Of a DNA stretch of 7,508 nt, positions 1 through 4,839 are shown piece after piece; within the stretch, counting starts at the first letter, position 1; each line of letters begins with the position of its first letter. The position numbers and the translations under genes are program-made. A model generated the notes under the pieces. It had not been told where the DNA came from. It was given only the letters and a program-made list of their open reading frames with translations, and made no database searches. Location of the stretch: contig JAVBOP010000207.1 in NCBI GenBank assembly GCA_031550405.1, positions 1 to 7,508 of the forward strand. Reading direction: 5' to 3'. The DNA comes from JAVBOP01 sp031550405 (lineage in GTDB: Bacteria; Bacteroidota; Ignavibacteria; Kapaibacteriales; UBA2268).

Positions 1-423
1 AAGGAAAAAAGCAGAGGACGTGATGAAACTCGAGAAACCTATATCTTTATGCCATTAAACAACTTACATGATGGCTAGCCAAATCTAAACAGGATGATTT
101 TTGTCCAAAGAGAGTTGATTAATAAAAATAAATTCATAAAACAGACAGCTATTATATTACCGATTTGGAAACCGATGATGCCAAATATATAGCCGAAGGA
201 ATAAGAGGGCACTGGTATGTTAAAAATAAATTATATTTCACCAAAAATGTGTCGATGCGGGAAGGTAAGACTTCCACCAAAGATAAAAAAAGCGGCTTCT
301 AATCTGGCTATATTCAGGGATATCGTTTTCAATATCTTAAAAAATTATGACAAATCTATTAAATATGCGACTGAATATTTGGCAAATAAAAATATCAAAG
401 AAGTTATATATAGTATTAGGTAG
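1..423 (+). pseudogene. ISAs1-family transposase, decayed 3' part
   Basis: This is the C-terminal part of a DDE transposase, no longer readable in one frame. Frame 1 from base 1 gives GRDETRETYIF, resembling the HGR-E-R-Y block of ISAs1/H-repeat transposases. A TAG at 76-78 stands where a Trp (TGG) is expected. Near 150 the reading passes to frame 3 (YYITDLETDDAKYIAEGIRG, then HWYVKNKLYF), which fits the YYI-SL and GIRgHW-IEN-LHW motifs carrying the last acidic residue. That frame stops at 300-302. Near 298 the reading returns to frame 1 (SNLAIFRDIVFNILKN), matching the N-L-a-ir-i-lNlLK tail, and ends at TAG 421-423. The inferred damage is one nonsense mutation and two frameshifts. The 5' part lies outside the window. 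Family assignment is by motif recall only, and the short open frame at 217-423 should not be read as a gene of its own. Confidence 0.8.
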
Positions 424-438
424 AACTTAACAACCGTG
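421..438 (-). repeat. Right terminal inverted repeat of the left IS copy
   Basis: TAGAACTTAACAACCGTG is the exact reverse complement of 7362-7379 (18 of 18 bases). It overlaps the stop codon of the decayed transposase, which is normal for a compact IS. Together with the start of a related transposase just after 7379, this identifies both sites as ends of the same or closely related IS. Confidence 0.82.
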
Positions 439-470
439 CGCTGCACCCCTCCTTGAAAAGGAAGTGGAAT

Positions 471-569
471 ATTGCCGATGATTGCACATGATTTGGTTAT
501 CTCTGGCAAATCGCTTGCAAGCGTGATGGTTGTGTTGGCGGTTGTTGGGAATACCGCCGGGTCGAATGT
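471..569 (-). pseudogene. Possible fragment of a surface/beta-helix protein gene
   Basis: On the minus strand this stretch reads FDPAVFPTTANTTITLASDL followed by PEITKSCAIIGN. It resembles the segment before parallel beta-helix repeats in large secreted or outer-membrane proteins (the pattern T-L-s-LP-I-ks--I-G). The frame stays open out to 345-605, but the resemblance is limited to this part. It is cut on its 5' side by the palindrome at 574-595 and on its 3' side by a degenerate hairpin (446-467) and then the IS end. No start, ribosome site or complete domain is visible, so it is at best a relic. The call rests on recalled resemblance only. Confidence 0.25.
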
Positions 570-573
570 GATA

Positions 574-595
574 TTTATGAATATTTGTTCATAAA
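574..595. repeat. AT palindrome copy 1 (spacer TATTTG)
   Basis: Perfect 8-base arms TTTATGAA and TTCATAAA enclose the spacer TATTTG. This copy lies about 26 bases upstream of the -33 box of the metY promoter, outside the predicted transcript. It is the first of eight related palindromes in the window. Confidence 0.85.
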
Positions 596-620
596 CATGT
601 TTCATATAAAAAAAATAATT

Positions 621-653
621 TTTGCAGATTTAGCAGAAAAAATTGTATATTTG
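621..653 (+). promoter_or_regulatory. Bacteroidota-type promoter of the metY operon
   Basis: TTTG at 621-624 and TATATTTG at 646-653 match the Bacteroidota consensus (-33 TTTG, -7 TAnnTTTG) with a 21-base spacing. Transcription would start near 659-661, about 40 bases before the SAM riboswitch and about 380 before the metY start codon. The match is direct; promoter activity is inferred. Confidence 0.75.
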
Positions 654-700
654 CAATTACTTCATATTCTTACTTTCAATCTACCCGCATAAAGGGTTTT

Positions 701-802
701 TTGATTATAAAGAAGAGCAGAGAGAATGGGCTCGATGAAACTCTAGCAACCTTCCGCAGGGAGATGGTGCTAAAACCCACCCGAAAAGGGAACTATAATT
801 AA
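701..802 (+). promoter_or_regulatory. SAM-I (S-box) riboswitch
   Basis: This aptamer binds S-adenosylmethionine and lowers expression of methionine genes when SAM is plentiful. The conserved core is present: GATGAAA (734-740) in the kink-turn, TAGCAACC (744-751), and GGTGCTAAAACCC (766-778). P1 pairs 701-709 with 794-802 over nine positions including one G-U. P2 includes AGAG near 719-724 with CTCT 741-744. The pseudoknot pairs TGGG 727-730 with CCCA 776-779. P3 lies at about 751-767, and P4 pairs CCC 780-782 with GGG 788-790. It lies in the 5' leader of metY, a standard target. No convincing terminator with a U-run follows, so the mode of control (translation or a distant structure) is not evident. 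Confidence 0.94.
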
Positions 803-875
803 GAAATGTTCGTTCATACTTACATTACCCATATCAAAATAAATAGCTAAAATAATTACATCCATACTGTATACA

Positions 876-897
876 TTTATGAATATTTGTTCATAAT
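876..897. repeat. AT palindrome copy 2 (spacer TATTTG)
   Basis: TTTATGAA-TATTTG-TTCATAAT. Seven inner bases of each arm pair perfectly. It lies inside the predicted metY leader RNA, 73 bases after the riboswitch, and shares its spacer with copies 1 and 3. Confidence 0.85.
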
Positions 898-946
898 AAG
901 CAGTAGCAACTTCGGCAAAAGTCGAAGCTAAAAAAACACTCGAATA

Positions 947-968
947 GGTATGAATATTTGTTCATAAA
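947..968. repeat. AT palindrome copy 3 (spacer TATTTG)
   Basis: GGTATGAA-TATTTG-TTCATAAA. Six inner bases of each arm pair. It sits in the metY leader about 60 bases before the ribosome site. Confidence 0.8.
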
Positions 969-1028
969 TATATGTGCTTTATAATAAACAAAAACTGCTA
1001 ACTATCATATTTTATAAATACATAATTC

Positions 1029-1035
1029 AAGGAGG
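1029..1035 (+). promoter_or_regulatory. Strong Shine-Dalgarno site of metY
   Basis: AAGGAGG lies five bases before the ATG at 1041. It is the only strong Shine-Dalgarno sequence in the window; the other starts are preceded by A/T-rich sequence, as is usual in Bacteroidota. It fixes the metY start and would be a plausible target for structure-dependent translational control by the leader. Confidence 0.85.
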
Positions 1036-1040
1036 ATAAT

Positions 1041-2315
1041 ATGAAATTTGAAACATTGCAAATACATGCAGGTCAGGAAATTGACCCAACAACTCAGGCT
1101 TGTGCAGTGCCGATTTATCAAACGGTAGCTTATGGCTTCAAAAATTCTGAACATGGTGCTGCACTTTTGTCGCTTGCGGAACCGGGAAATATCTACACAC
1201 GCATTACAAATCCCACATCCGATGTTTTTGAAAAACGCGTTGCTGCATTGCAAGGTGGAGCCGCAGCTTTGGCGGTGGCATCGGGTCAGTCTGCTGCTTT
1301 TACTGCCTTAAATACCATTCTCAAAATTGGCGACAATTTCGTAACTTCGCCTTATTTATATGGTGGAACGCATAGCCTGTTTGGCGTTTCGTTTAAGCGT
1401 ATGGGAATTGATGCCCGTTTTTCAAAAAGCGAAAAAGCCAGCGATATGGAGCCGCTTATCGACGAAAATACAAAGGCAATTTATGTGGAATCAATTGGAA
1501 ATCCCGGCTATATTGTGCCTGATTTTAAAGAACTTGCAGCGCTTGCGAACAAATATGAAATTCCTTTAATTGTTGATAACACTTTGTCTGGCGGTGGATA
1601 TTTGGTGCGTCCATTGGAATTGGGGGCGCATATTGTAGTGGAAGCTGCGACAAAATATATTGGCGGTCATGGCAATTCTATGGCTGGCGTAATTGTTGAT
1701 GGCGGCACTTTCAATTGGAATAACGGCAAATTTCCTGAATTTACAGAGCCTTCGGCAAGTTATCATGGCTTGAAATTTTATGAAACGTTCGGCAATTTGG
1801 CTTTTATTGTGAAAACTCGTGTCGAATCTTTGCGAGATTTCGGTCAATGTATATCGCCGTTCAATTCCTTCCTGATGCTGCAAGGCATTCAGACCTTGTC
1901 TTTACGCATGGAGCGCCATTGCTCGAATGCTATGGAATTGGCAAAATGGCTCAAAGAGCAAAGTTTTGTGAAAGAATGTTCATATTTAGGGCTGGAAAAT
2001 CATCCGAGCCATGCTATGGCGAAAAAATATTTGGAGCATGGTTTTGGTGCAATGCTTGGCTTTGAAGTTGCTGGAACTAAAGAAGATACAACGAAATTCG
2101 TTGATAATTTAAAGATGATTACAAATCTTACGCATCTCGGCGACACGCGCACTTTGATTGTGCAACCTTCTGCAACAACGCATCAACAATTAAGCGCCGA
2201 AGCACAACTTGCAGCAGGCGTTACGCCGAATTTGTTGCGATTGTCCGTTGGTATTGAGCATATAGATGACATAAAAGCCGATTTTATTCAAGCAGCAAAA
2301 GCAATTGGGCGTTAA
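1041..2315 (+). CDS. metY: O-acetylhomoserine sulfhydrylase (homocysteine synthase)
   Basis: A cytoplasmic PLP enzyme of the Cys/Met-metabolism fold family that joins O-acetylhomoserine and sulfide to give homocysteine, the sulfur-assimilation step of methionine synthesis. The product has 424 residues, close to the usual 420-440 for MetY and longer than most cystathionine synthases or lyases. Visible features: LQIHAGQ near the N terminus, the Y52-x-R54 PLP-phosphate motif (IYTRITNPT), VDN with Asp179 for the PLP ring nitrogen, TKYIGGHG with Lys205 as Schiff-base lysine, and LLRLSVGIEH with Arg400 for the substrate carboxylate. The start is fixed by AAGGAGG five bases upstream. The upstream SAM-I riboswitch and the downstream metX support the assignment over a gamma-lyase. 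RAYT follows after 42 bases. Confidence 0.93.
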   Translation: MKFETLQIHAGQEIDPTTQACAVPIYQTVAYGFKNSEHGAALLSLAEPGNIYTRITNPTSDVFEKRVAALQGGAAALAVASGQSAAFTALNTILKIGDNFVTSPYLYGGTHSLFGVSFKRMGIDARFSKSEKASDMEPLIDENTKAIYVESIGNPGYIVPDFKELAALANKYEIPLIVDNTLSGGGYLVRPLELGAHIVVEAATKYIGGHGNSMAGVIVDGGTFNWNNGKFPEFTEPSASYHGLKFYETFGNLAFIVKTRVESLRDFGQCISPFNSFLMLQGIQTLSLRMERHCSNAMELAKWLKEQSFVKECSYLGLENHPSHAMAKKYLEHGFGAMLGFEVAGTKEDTTKFVDNLKMITNLTHLGDTRTLIVQPSATTHQQLSAEAQLAAGVTPNLLRLSVGIEHIDDIKADFIQAAKAIGR

Positions 2316-2316
2316 A

Positions 2317-2338
2317 ATTGCGAATAAATATTCATAAA
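2317..2338. repeat. AT palindrome copy 4 (spacer TAAATA)
   Basis: ATTGCGAA-TAAATA-TTCATAAA. The left arm is degraded and the right arm intact. It begins two bases after the metY stop codon, and 20 bases separate it from the RAYT start. Bases 2323-2339 recur exactly at 3020-3036 on the other side of RAYT (17-base direct repeat). Confidence 0.72.
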
Positions 2339-2357
2339 ACGAATTATAAAATACAAT

Positions 2358-3005
2358 ATGCAAATACATCATCGCCGAAGCATTCGATTGAAAAACTACG
2401 ATTATTCGCAATCAGGAGCATATTTTATTACAATATGTGCACATAATAAGCAATATCTGTTTGGCGATATAGTAAATAGTGAAATGCAGTTGAATGAGAG
2501 AGGAAAATGTGTGTTGCGGACGTGGGAAGATTTGCCTAACCATAATATAAATATGAAGTTAGGGACATTTCAAATAATGCCAAACCATATTCATGGTATC
2601 ATAATTTTGAATAATGTAGGGGCGGGTTCCAAACCCGCCCAGAACCATACAAATGCAAGACAAAACAAGCGGGCGGGTTACGAATCTATCACCAAGAATA
2701 CGGATATAGGAGCAAACAATCAGGCGGGTTACGAATCTATCCCCAATAATACGGATATAGGGGCAAACAATCGGGCGGGTTTGGAACCCGCCCCTACGAA
2801 TCAAAAATTATCCGAAATTGTTCGACAATTAAAAACATTTTCAGCAAAACATATTAACAAAATACGAGGTTCAGCAGGTACGCCTGTTTGGCAACGCAAT
2901 TATTACGAACATATTATTCGAAATGAACAATCATACATTAAAATCAGCGAATATATTATGTATAACCCAATGAATTGGGAAAATGATGAATTATATATTA
3001 TATAA
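2358..3005 (+). CDS. REP-associated tyrosine transposase (RAYT, Y1/HUH type)
   Basis: An IS200-like single-strand DNA nuclease of the RAYT group, which in other bacteria cuts and moves REP-type palindromes. It has 215 residues. The N terminus (HRRSIRLKNYDYSQSGAYFI) is the typical RAYT opening and supports this start. QIMPNHIHGIII holds the HUH metal motif (His77-Ile-His79). VWQRNYYEHIIR (177-188) holds the candidate catalytic tyrosines Tyr182/Tyr183, followed by YI-YNP--W-ND (199-210), the family's C-terminal signature. Residues 87-147 are an insertion between these parts, built from REP-like inverted repeats and 17-residue tandem repeats (RAGYESITKNTDIGANN, then QAGYESIPNNTDIGANN). Both catalytic halves are intact and in frame, so activity is possible. 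It lies between metY and metX on the same strand, 34 bases before metX, and is probably co-transcribed. Transfer into the operon is inferred. Confidence 0.9.
   Translation: MQIHHRRSIRLKNYDYSQSGAYFITICAHNKQYLFGDIVNSEMQLNERGKCVLRTWEDLPNHNINMKLGTFQIMPNHIHGIIILNNVGAGSKPAQNHTNARQNKRAGYESITKNTDIGANNQAGYESIPNNTDIGANNRAGLEPAPTNQKLSEIVRQLKTFSAKHINKIRGSAGTPVWQRNYYEHIIRNEQSYIKISEYIMYNPMNWENDELYII
2616..2640 (+). repeat. REP-like GC palindrome, left copy, inside RAYT
   Basis: GGGCGGGTT (2620-2628) and AACCCGCCC (2632-2640) form a perfect 9-base stem around CCA. The whole stretch 2616-2640 is the exact reverse complement of 2773-2797 (25 bases). It is translated in frame as VGAGSKPA. Its GC content contrasts sharply with the surrounding gene. 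Confidence 0.88.
2670..2771 (+). repeat. Two tandem 51-base in-frame repeats inside RAYT
   Basis: Units at 2670-2720 and 2721-2771 differ at only a few positions. Each encodes 17 residues, and a third, truncated unit starts at 2772 and runs into the right GC palindrome. Each unit begins with the GGCGGGTT core of the palindrome, suggesting they grew by duplication of REP-like pieces. The 51-base period keeps the reading frame open. Confidence 0.88.
2773..2797 (-). repeat. REP-like GC palindrome, right copy, inside RAYT
   Basis: GGGCGGGTT (2773-2781) and AACCCGCCC (2785-2793) pair around TGG. The stretch is the inverted copy of 2616-2640, so the two bracket the tandem repeats as in a BIME-like composite of REP sequences. 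It is translated as AGLEPAPT. Confidence 0.88.
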
Positions 3006-3013
3006 CAAAAACA

Positions 3014-3035
3014 ATTATTAATAAATATTCATAAA
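3014..3035. repeat. AT palindrome copy 5 (spacer TAAATA)
   Basis: ATTATTAA-TAAATA-TTCATAAA. 3015-3034 is a palindrome with one mismatch (T3019/C3030). It fills most of the 34-base gap between RAYT and metX and ends five bases before the metX ATG, where an RNA hairpin would affect ribosome access. Confidence 0.82.
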
Positions 3036-3039
3036 ATTT

Positions 3040-4062
3040 ATGACAAAACACAAATACATACATAACGAACCGTTTGTTTTAGAAACGGGCGAACAGCTGA
3101 AACAGCTTGAAATTACATATCATACCGCCGGAAAATATTCGCCGGAAAAAAATAATGTGATATGGATATGCCACGCCTTGACCGCAAATTCTGATGCAGC
3201 GGATTGGTGGAGCGAAATGGTTGGCGAAGGAAAATTCTATAATTATGAAGAATATTTCATTATTTGTGCAAATATGATAGGCTCGGCTTATGGAACGACA
3301 AATCCGCTGGCGATAAATCCTGATACAAATGAGCCGTATTATGAAAATTTTCCACTGATAACGATTCGTGATTTGGCAAATGCGCATGATATATTGCGTA
3401 AGCATTTGGAAATAAAGCAGATACATACTTTAATCGGCGGTTCGATTGGTGCTTTTCAGGTTGTGGAATGGGCAATTATGCAACCGGAAATTTTCACAAA
3501 TATGATATTTATTGCCTCCGATTGTAAGGTCAATCCATGGATTACGGCGGCTGGCGAGACGCAGCGAATGGCAATTCGTGCCGACAAAACTTTTTATTCC
3601 AAAACGCCAGATGGTGGCAAAGACGGAATGGAAGTCGCTCGTGCAATTGGAATGCTAAGTTTCCGCAATCATTCGGGTTACAACGCTTCGCAGCAGGAAA
3701 CCGATGTCGATTTTTTGGAGGCAGGACGCGCTGCATCATATCAACGCCATCAAGGTGCGAAATTCAAAAAGCGGTTTGATGCTTATTCTTATTATTCACT
3801 GTCTCGCACGGTTGATACGCATAATGTTGGTCGGCATCGAGGCGGCATTGAAGCGGCACTTGCAAAAATTAAAGCGCATTCATTAATTATCGCTATTTCA
3901 ACCGATTTGCTTTTTTATACAAATAAAATGGAATATATGAACAAATGTATAGCTGATTCGACATATAGCTGCATTCATTCCGATTTTGGGCATGATGGCT
4001 TTTTGCTTGAATTTGAGCAGATGAAAAAAATAATAGGCGATTTTTATAAGAGTAAAGCATAG
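3040..4062 (+). CDS. metX: Homoserine O-acetyltransferase
   Basis: A cytoplasmic alpha/beta-hydrolase-fold enzyme that transfers an acetyl group from acetyl-CoA to homoserine, giving the substrate of the MetY encoded upstream. The 340 residues are in the normal range. Visible motifs: CHALTANSDAADWW (44-57), the family's oxyanion and lid region; ANMIGSAYGTTNPL (77-90); the nucleophile elbow GGSIGAFQ with Ser135; STD with Asp289; and FGHDGFL with His318, completing a Ser-Asp-His triad. The related serine and homoserine succinyl enzymes of this fold cannot be excluded by motif, but pairing with metY favours the acetyl enzyme. No Shine-Dalgarno sequence is visible. The start is set by position and by a palindrome ending five bases upstream. 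It is probably co-transcribed with metY and RAYT under the SAM riboswitch. It converges with the flavin reductase gene. Confidence 0.92.
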   Translation: MTKHKYIHNEPFVLETGEQLKQLEITYHTAGKYSPEKNNVIWICHALTANSDAADWWSEMVGEGKFYNYEEYFIICANMIGSAYGTTNPLAINPDTNEPYYENFPLITIRDLANAHDILRKHLEIKQIHTLIGGSIGAFQVVEWAIMQPEIFTNMIFIASDCKVNPWITAAGETQRMAIRADKTFYSKTPDGGKDGMEVARAIGMLSFRNHSGYNASQQETDVDFLEAGRAASYQRHQGAKFKKRFDAYSYYSLSRTVDTHNVGRHRGGIEAALAKIKAHSLIIAISTDLLFYTNKMEYMNKCIADSTYSCIHSDFGHDGFLLEFEQMKKIIGDFYKSKA

Positions 4063-4087
4063 ATTTATGAATATATATTCATAAATC
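4062..4087. repeat. AT palindrome copy 6, perfect (spacer TATATA), possible bidirectional terminator
   Basis: All 13 base pairs of the 26-base palindrome match (GATTTATGAATAT and its complement). The core TTTATGAA-TATATA-TTCATAAA is at 4064-4085. It begins on the last base of the metX stop codon and lies between two convergent genes, so it could end transcription in both directions, although no T-run follows and the stem is A/T only. Confidence 0.88.
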
Positions 4088-4114
4088 GTAGAATGTTATT
4101 GGGAATAGACAGGC

Positions 4115-4687
4115 TTATTTTTTCTTTTTGACTGTCCAGCCAAATTTGCCTATTTCTTCGCCCATTTTGTAGTAGCGTCCGTGGCTGTAAGCTATCAGTT
4201 TGGTTTTAGCCAAATCAAAGGCTTGGGTCTTTTTGTCAAGATATTTTTCATCTATCTGAACATTCACAACCTCTGCCATAAACATGTCGTGAGAACCGAG
4301 CGGCACGATTTGCGTAACTTTACACTCAATATTAACCGGCGATTCTGCTATAATTGGAGCCGAAACTTTTTCTCCTTTAATTGGTGTGAGTTTCATTTCC
4401 TTGAATTTGTCGAAATCTCTGCCCGATTTTACGCCACACCAGTCGGTCGCATAAGCGAGTTTTTCGGTTGTGAGATTAATGACAAATTCCATGTTCTTTT
4501 TAATAATATCGTAAGAATGCCTTTCTTTGCGGATAGAGACATAACAAAGTGCAGGGTCGCTGCAAATTGTTCCAGTCCATGAAGCTGTAAGTATATTGTA
4601 TTCTTTTGGGTTACTGCCACTGCTAACCATAACAGCAGGCAGCGGATAAACCATATTACCCGGTTTCCAGTGTATTTTTTTGTTCAT
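4115..4687 (-). CDS. Flavin reductase-family protein (flavoredoxin-like)
   Basis: A 190-residue FMN-binding split-barrel protein of the flavin reductase-like family. Family members bind FMN and use NAD(P)H or ferredoxin-type electrons. The actual partner here is unknown. Visible features: PLPAVMVSSG (15-24), NILTASWTGTICSDPALCYV (31-50) with the following SIRKERHSYDII, which is the FMN-binding core, EFVINL (67-72), GSHDMFMAEVVNVQID (131-146) and the C-terminal YYKMGEEIGKFGW (172-184). The Met at 4687 is chosen because the preceding open stretch back to 4780 is A/T-rich, resembles no family member, and lies upstream of a TAnnTTTG box at 4721-4728. It converges with metX and diverges from thrA. 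No direct role in methionine synthesis is evident. A redox role near sulfur metabolism is only a guess. A lineage-specific insertion is equally likely. Confidence 0.85.
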   Translation of the reverse strand: MNKKIHWKPGNMVYPLPAVMVSSGSNPKEYNILTASWTGTICSDPALCYVSIRKERHSYDIIKKNMEFVINLTTEKLAYATDWCGVKSGRDFDKFKEMKLTPIKGEKVSAPIIAESPVNIECKVTQIVPLGSHDMFMAEVVNVQIDEKYLDKKTQAFDLAKTKLIAYSHGRYYKMGEEIGKFGWTVKKKK

Positions 4688-4720
4688 TGTCGATTTTATT
4701 TCAAATTTCAATTGCTGGAG

Positions 4721-4728
4721 CAAATATA
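4721..4728 (-). promoter_or_regulatory. -7 box of the flavin reductase gene
   Basis: On the minus strand this reads TATATTTG, a full match to the Bacteroidota -7 consensus TAnnTTTG. It would give a leader of roughly 25-30 bases before the ATG at 4687. No good TTTG -33 element is seen at the expected distance. Confidence 0.55.
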
Positions 4729-4775
4729 GGGATATTTTTATCAATATATGTTGCAATATGTTATATAATTGCACA

Positions 4776-4783
4776 TACATTTT
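4776..4783 (+). promoter_or_regulatory. Weak candidate -7 box for thrA
   Basis: TACATTTT matches TAnnTTTG at five of six fixed positions, with TTGC at 4751-4754 some 21 bases upstream as a poor -33 box. If used, transcription would start near 4790, inside palindrome copy 7. thrA needs its own promoter, since the opposite-strand gene separates it from metX, but no better candidate was found. Confidence 0.3.
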
Positions 4784-4802
4784 ATGAATATATATTCACA
4801 AA
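4781..4802. repeat. AT palindrome copy 7 (spacer TATATA)
   Basis: TTTATGAA-TATATA-TTCACAAA, with one mismatch (A4784/C4799). It lies in the divergent flavin reductase/thrA gap, 37 bases before the thrA ATG. With copy 6 it brackets the flavin reductase gene, and the two share the same spacer. Confidence 0.85.
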
Positions 4803-4839
4803 TCTAACTTGATTATAAACATTTAAATATATAAAAACT

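Larger units (their letters stand above)
1..438 (+). mobile_element. ISAs1-like insertion sequence, right end (partial, decayed)
   Basis: The transposase pseudogene plus the terminal repeat at 421-438 make up the right end of an insertion sequence oriented left to right. The boundary at 438/439 is inferred: the match to the inverted copy at 7362-7379 stops exactly there, and the flanking bases then differ. The left end lies outside the window, so no target duplication can be checked. Confidence 0.7.
803..1028 (+). other. Long metY leader after the riboswitch, no gene
   Basis: About 225 bases separate the aptamer from the metY ribosome site with no supported gene. They hold two palindromes (876-897 and 947-968), a lone half-site TTCATA at 813-818, and a small hairpin with stem 910-916/921-927 (one G-U) and loop AAAA. 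That hairpin is followed by an A-run rather than a T-run, so it is not a plus-strand terminator. The expression platform presumably lies here. TTCATAC (813-819) could also pair with GTATGAA (948-954). Confidence 0.5.

Noticed and set aside
133..140. TTCATAAA half-site within the decayed IS, a possible ninth palindrome.
   Set aside because: The left arm six bases upstream (TTAATAAA at 119-126) does not match, and single eight-base A/T-rich matches are expected by chance.
217..423. A 68-codon open frame as a small independent gene.
   Set aside because: Its latter part matches the C-terminal tail of ISAs1 transposases, and its first part is out of frame with the same relic, so it belongs to the pseudogene.
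448..457. CCTCCTTGAA is a perfect 10-base complement to the metY ribosome site (1026-1035), a possible anti-Shine-Dalgarno.
   Set aside because: It lies about 200 bases upstream of the predicted transcription start, so it would not be in the same RNA. It belongs to a degenerate CCTCCTT-GAAA-AGG hairpin and the match is probably incidental.
683..702. ACCC-loop-GGGT followed by six T's, resembling an intrinsic terminator.
   Set aside because: The stem is only four base pairs with a seven-base loop. It lies between a strong promoter and the riboswitch, and the T-run overlaps the 5' strand of P1.
1641..1664. MetY has Ala rather than Ser three residues before the PLP lysine (EAATK instead of the common SATK).
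   Set aside because: Small residues including Ala are tolerated at that position in this PLP family, so it is not evidence of lost function.
2670..2771. CRISPR-like repetition.
   Set aside because: The units are directly abutting 51-base tandem copies without unique spacers, and they are translated in frame.
2559..2804. A minus-strand open frame across the RAYT repeats with its own repeated peptide.
   Set aside because: It is a by-product of the 51-base repeats and GC palindromes staying open in more than one frame. The plus-strand frame carries clear family motifs on both sides.
4688..4780. An N-terminal extension of 31 residues on the flavin reductase gene (start at 4780).
   Set aside because: It would start upstream of the TAnnTTTG box and overlap the thrA control region. 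Its sequence is low-complexity A/T translation, and the Met at 4687 gives a family-like start.
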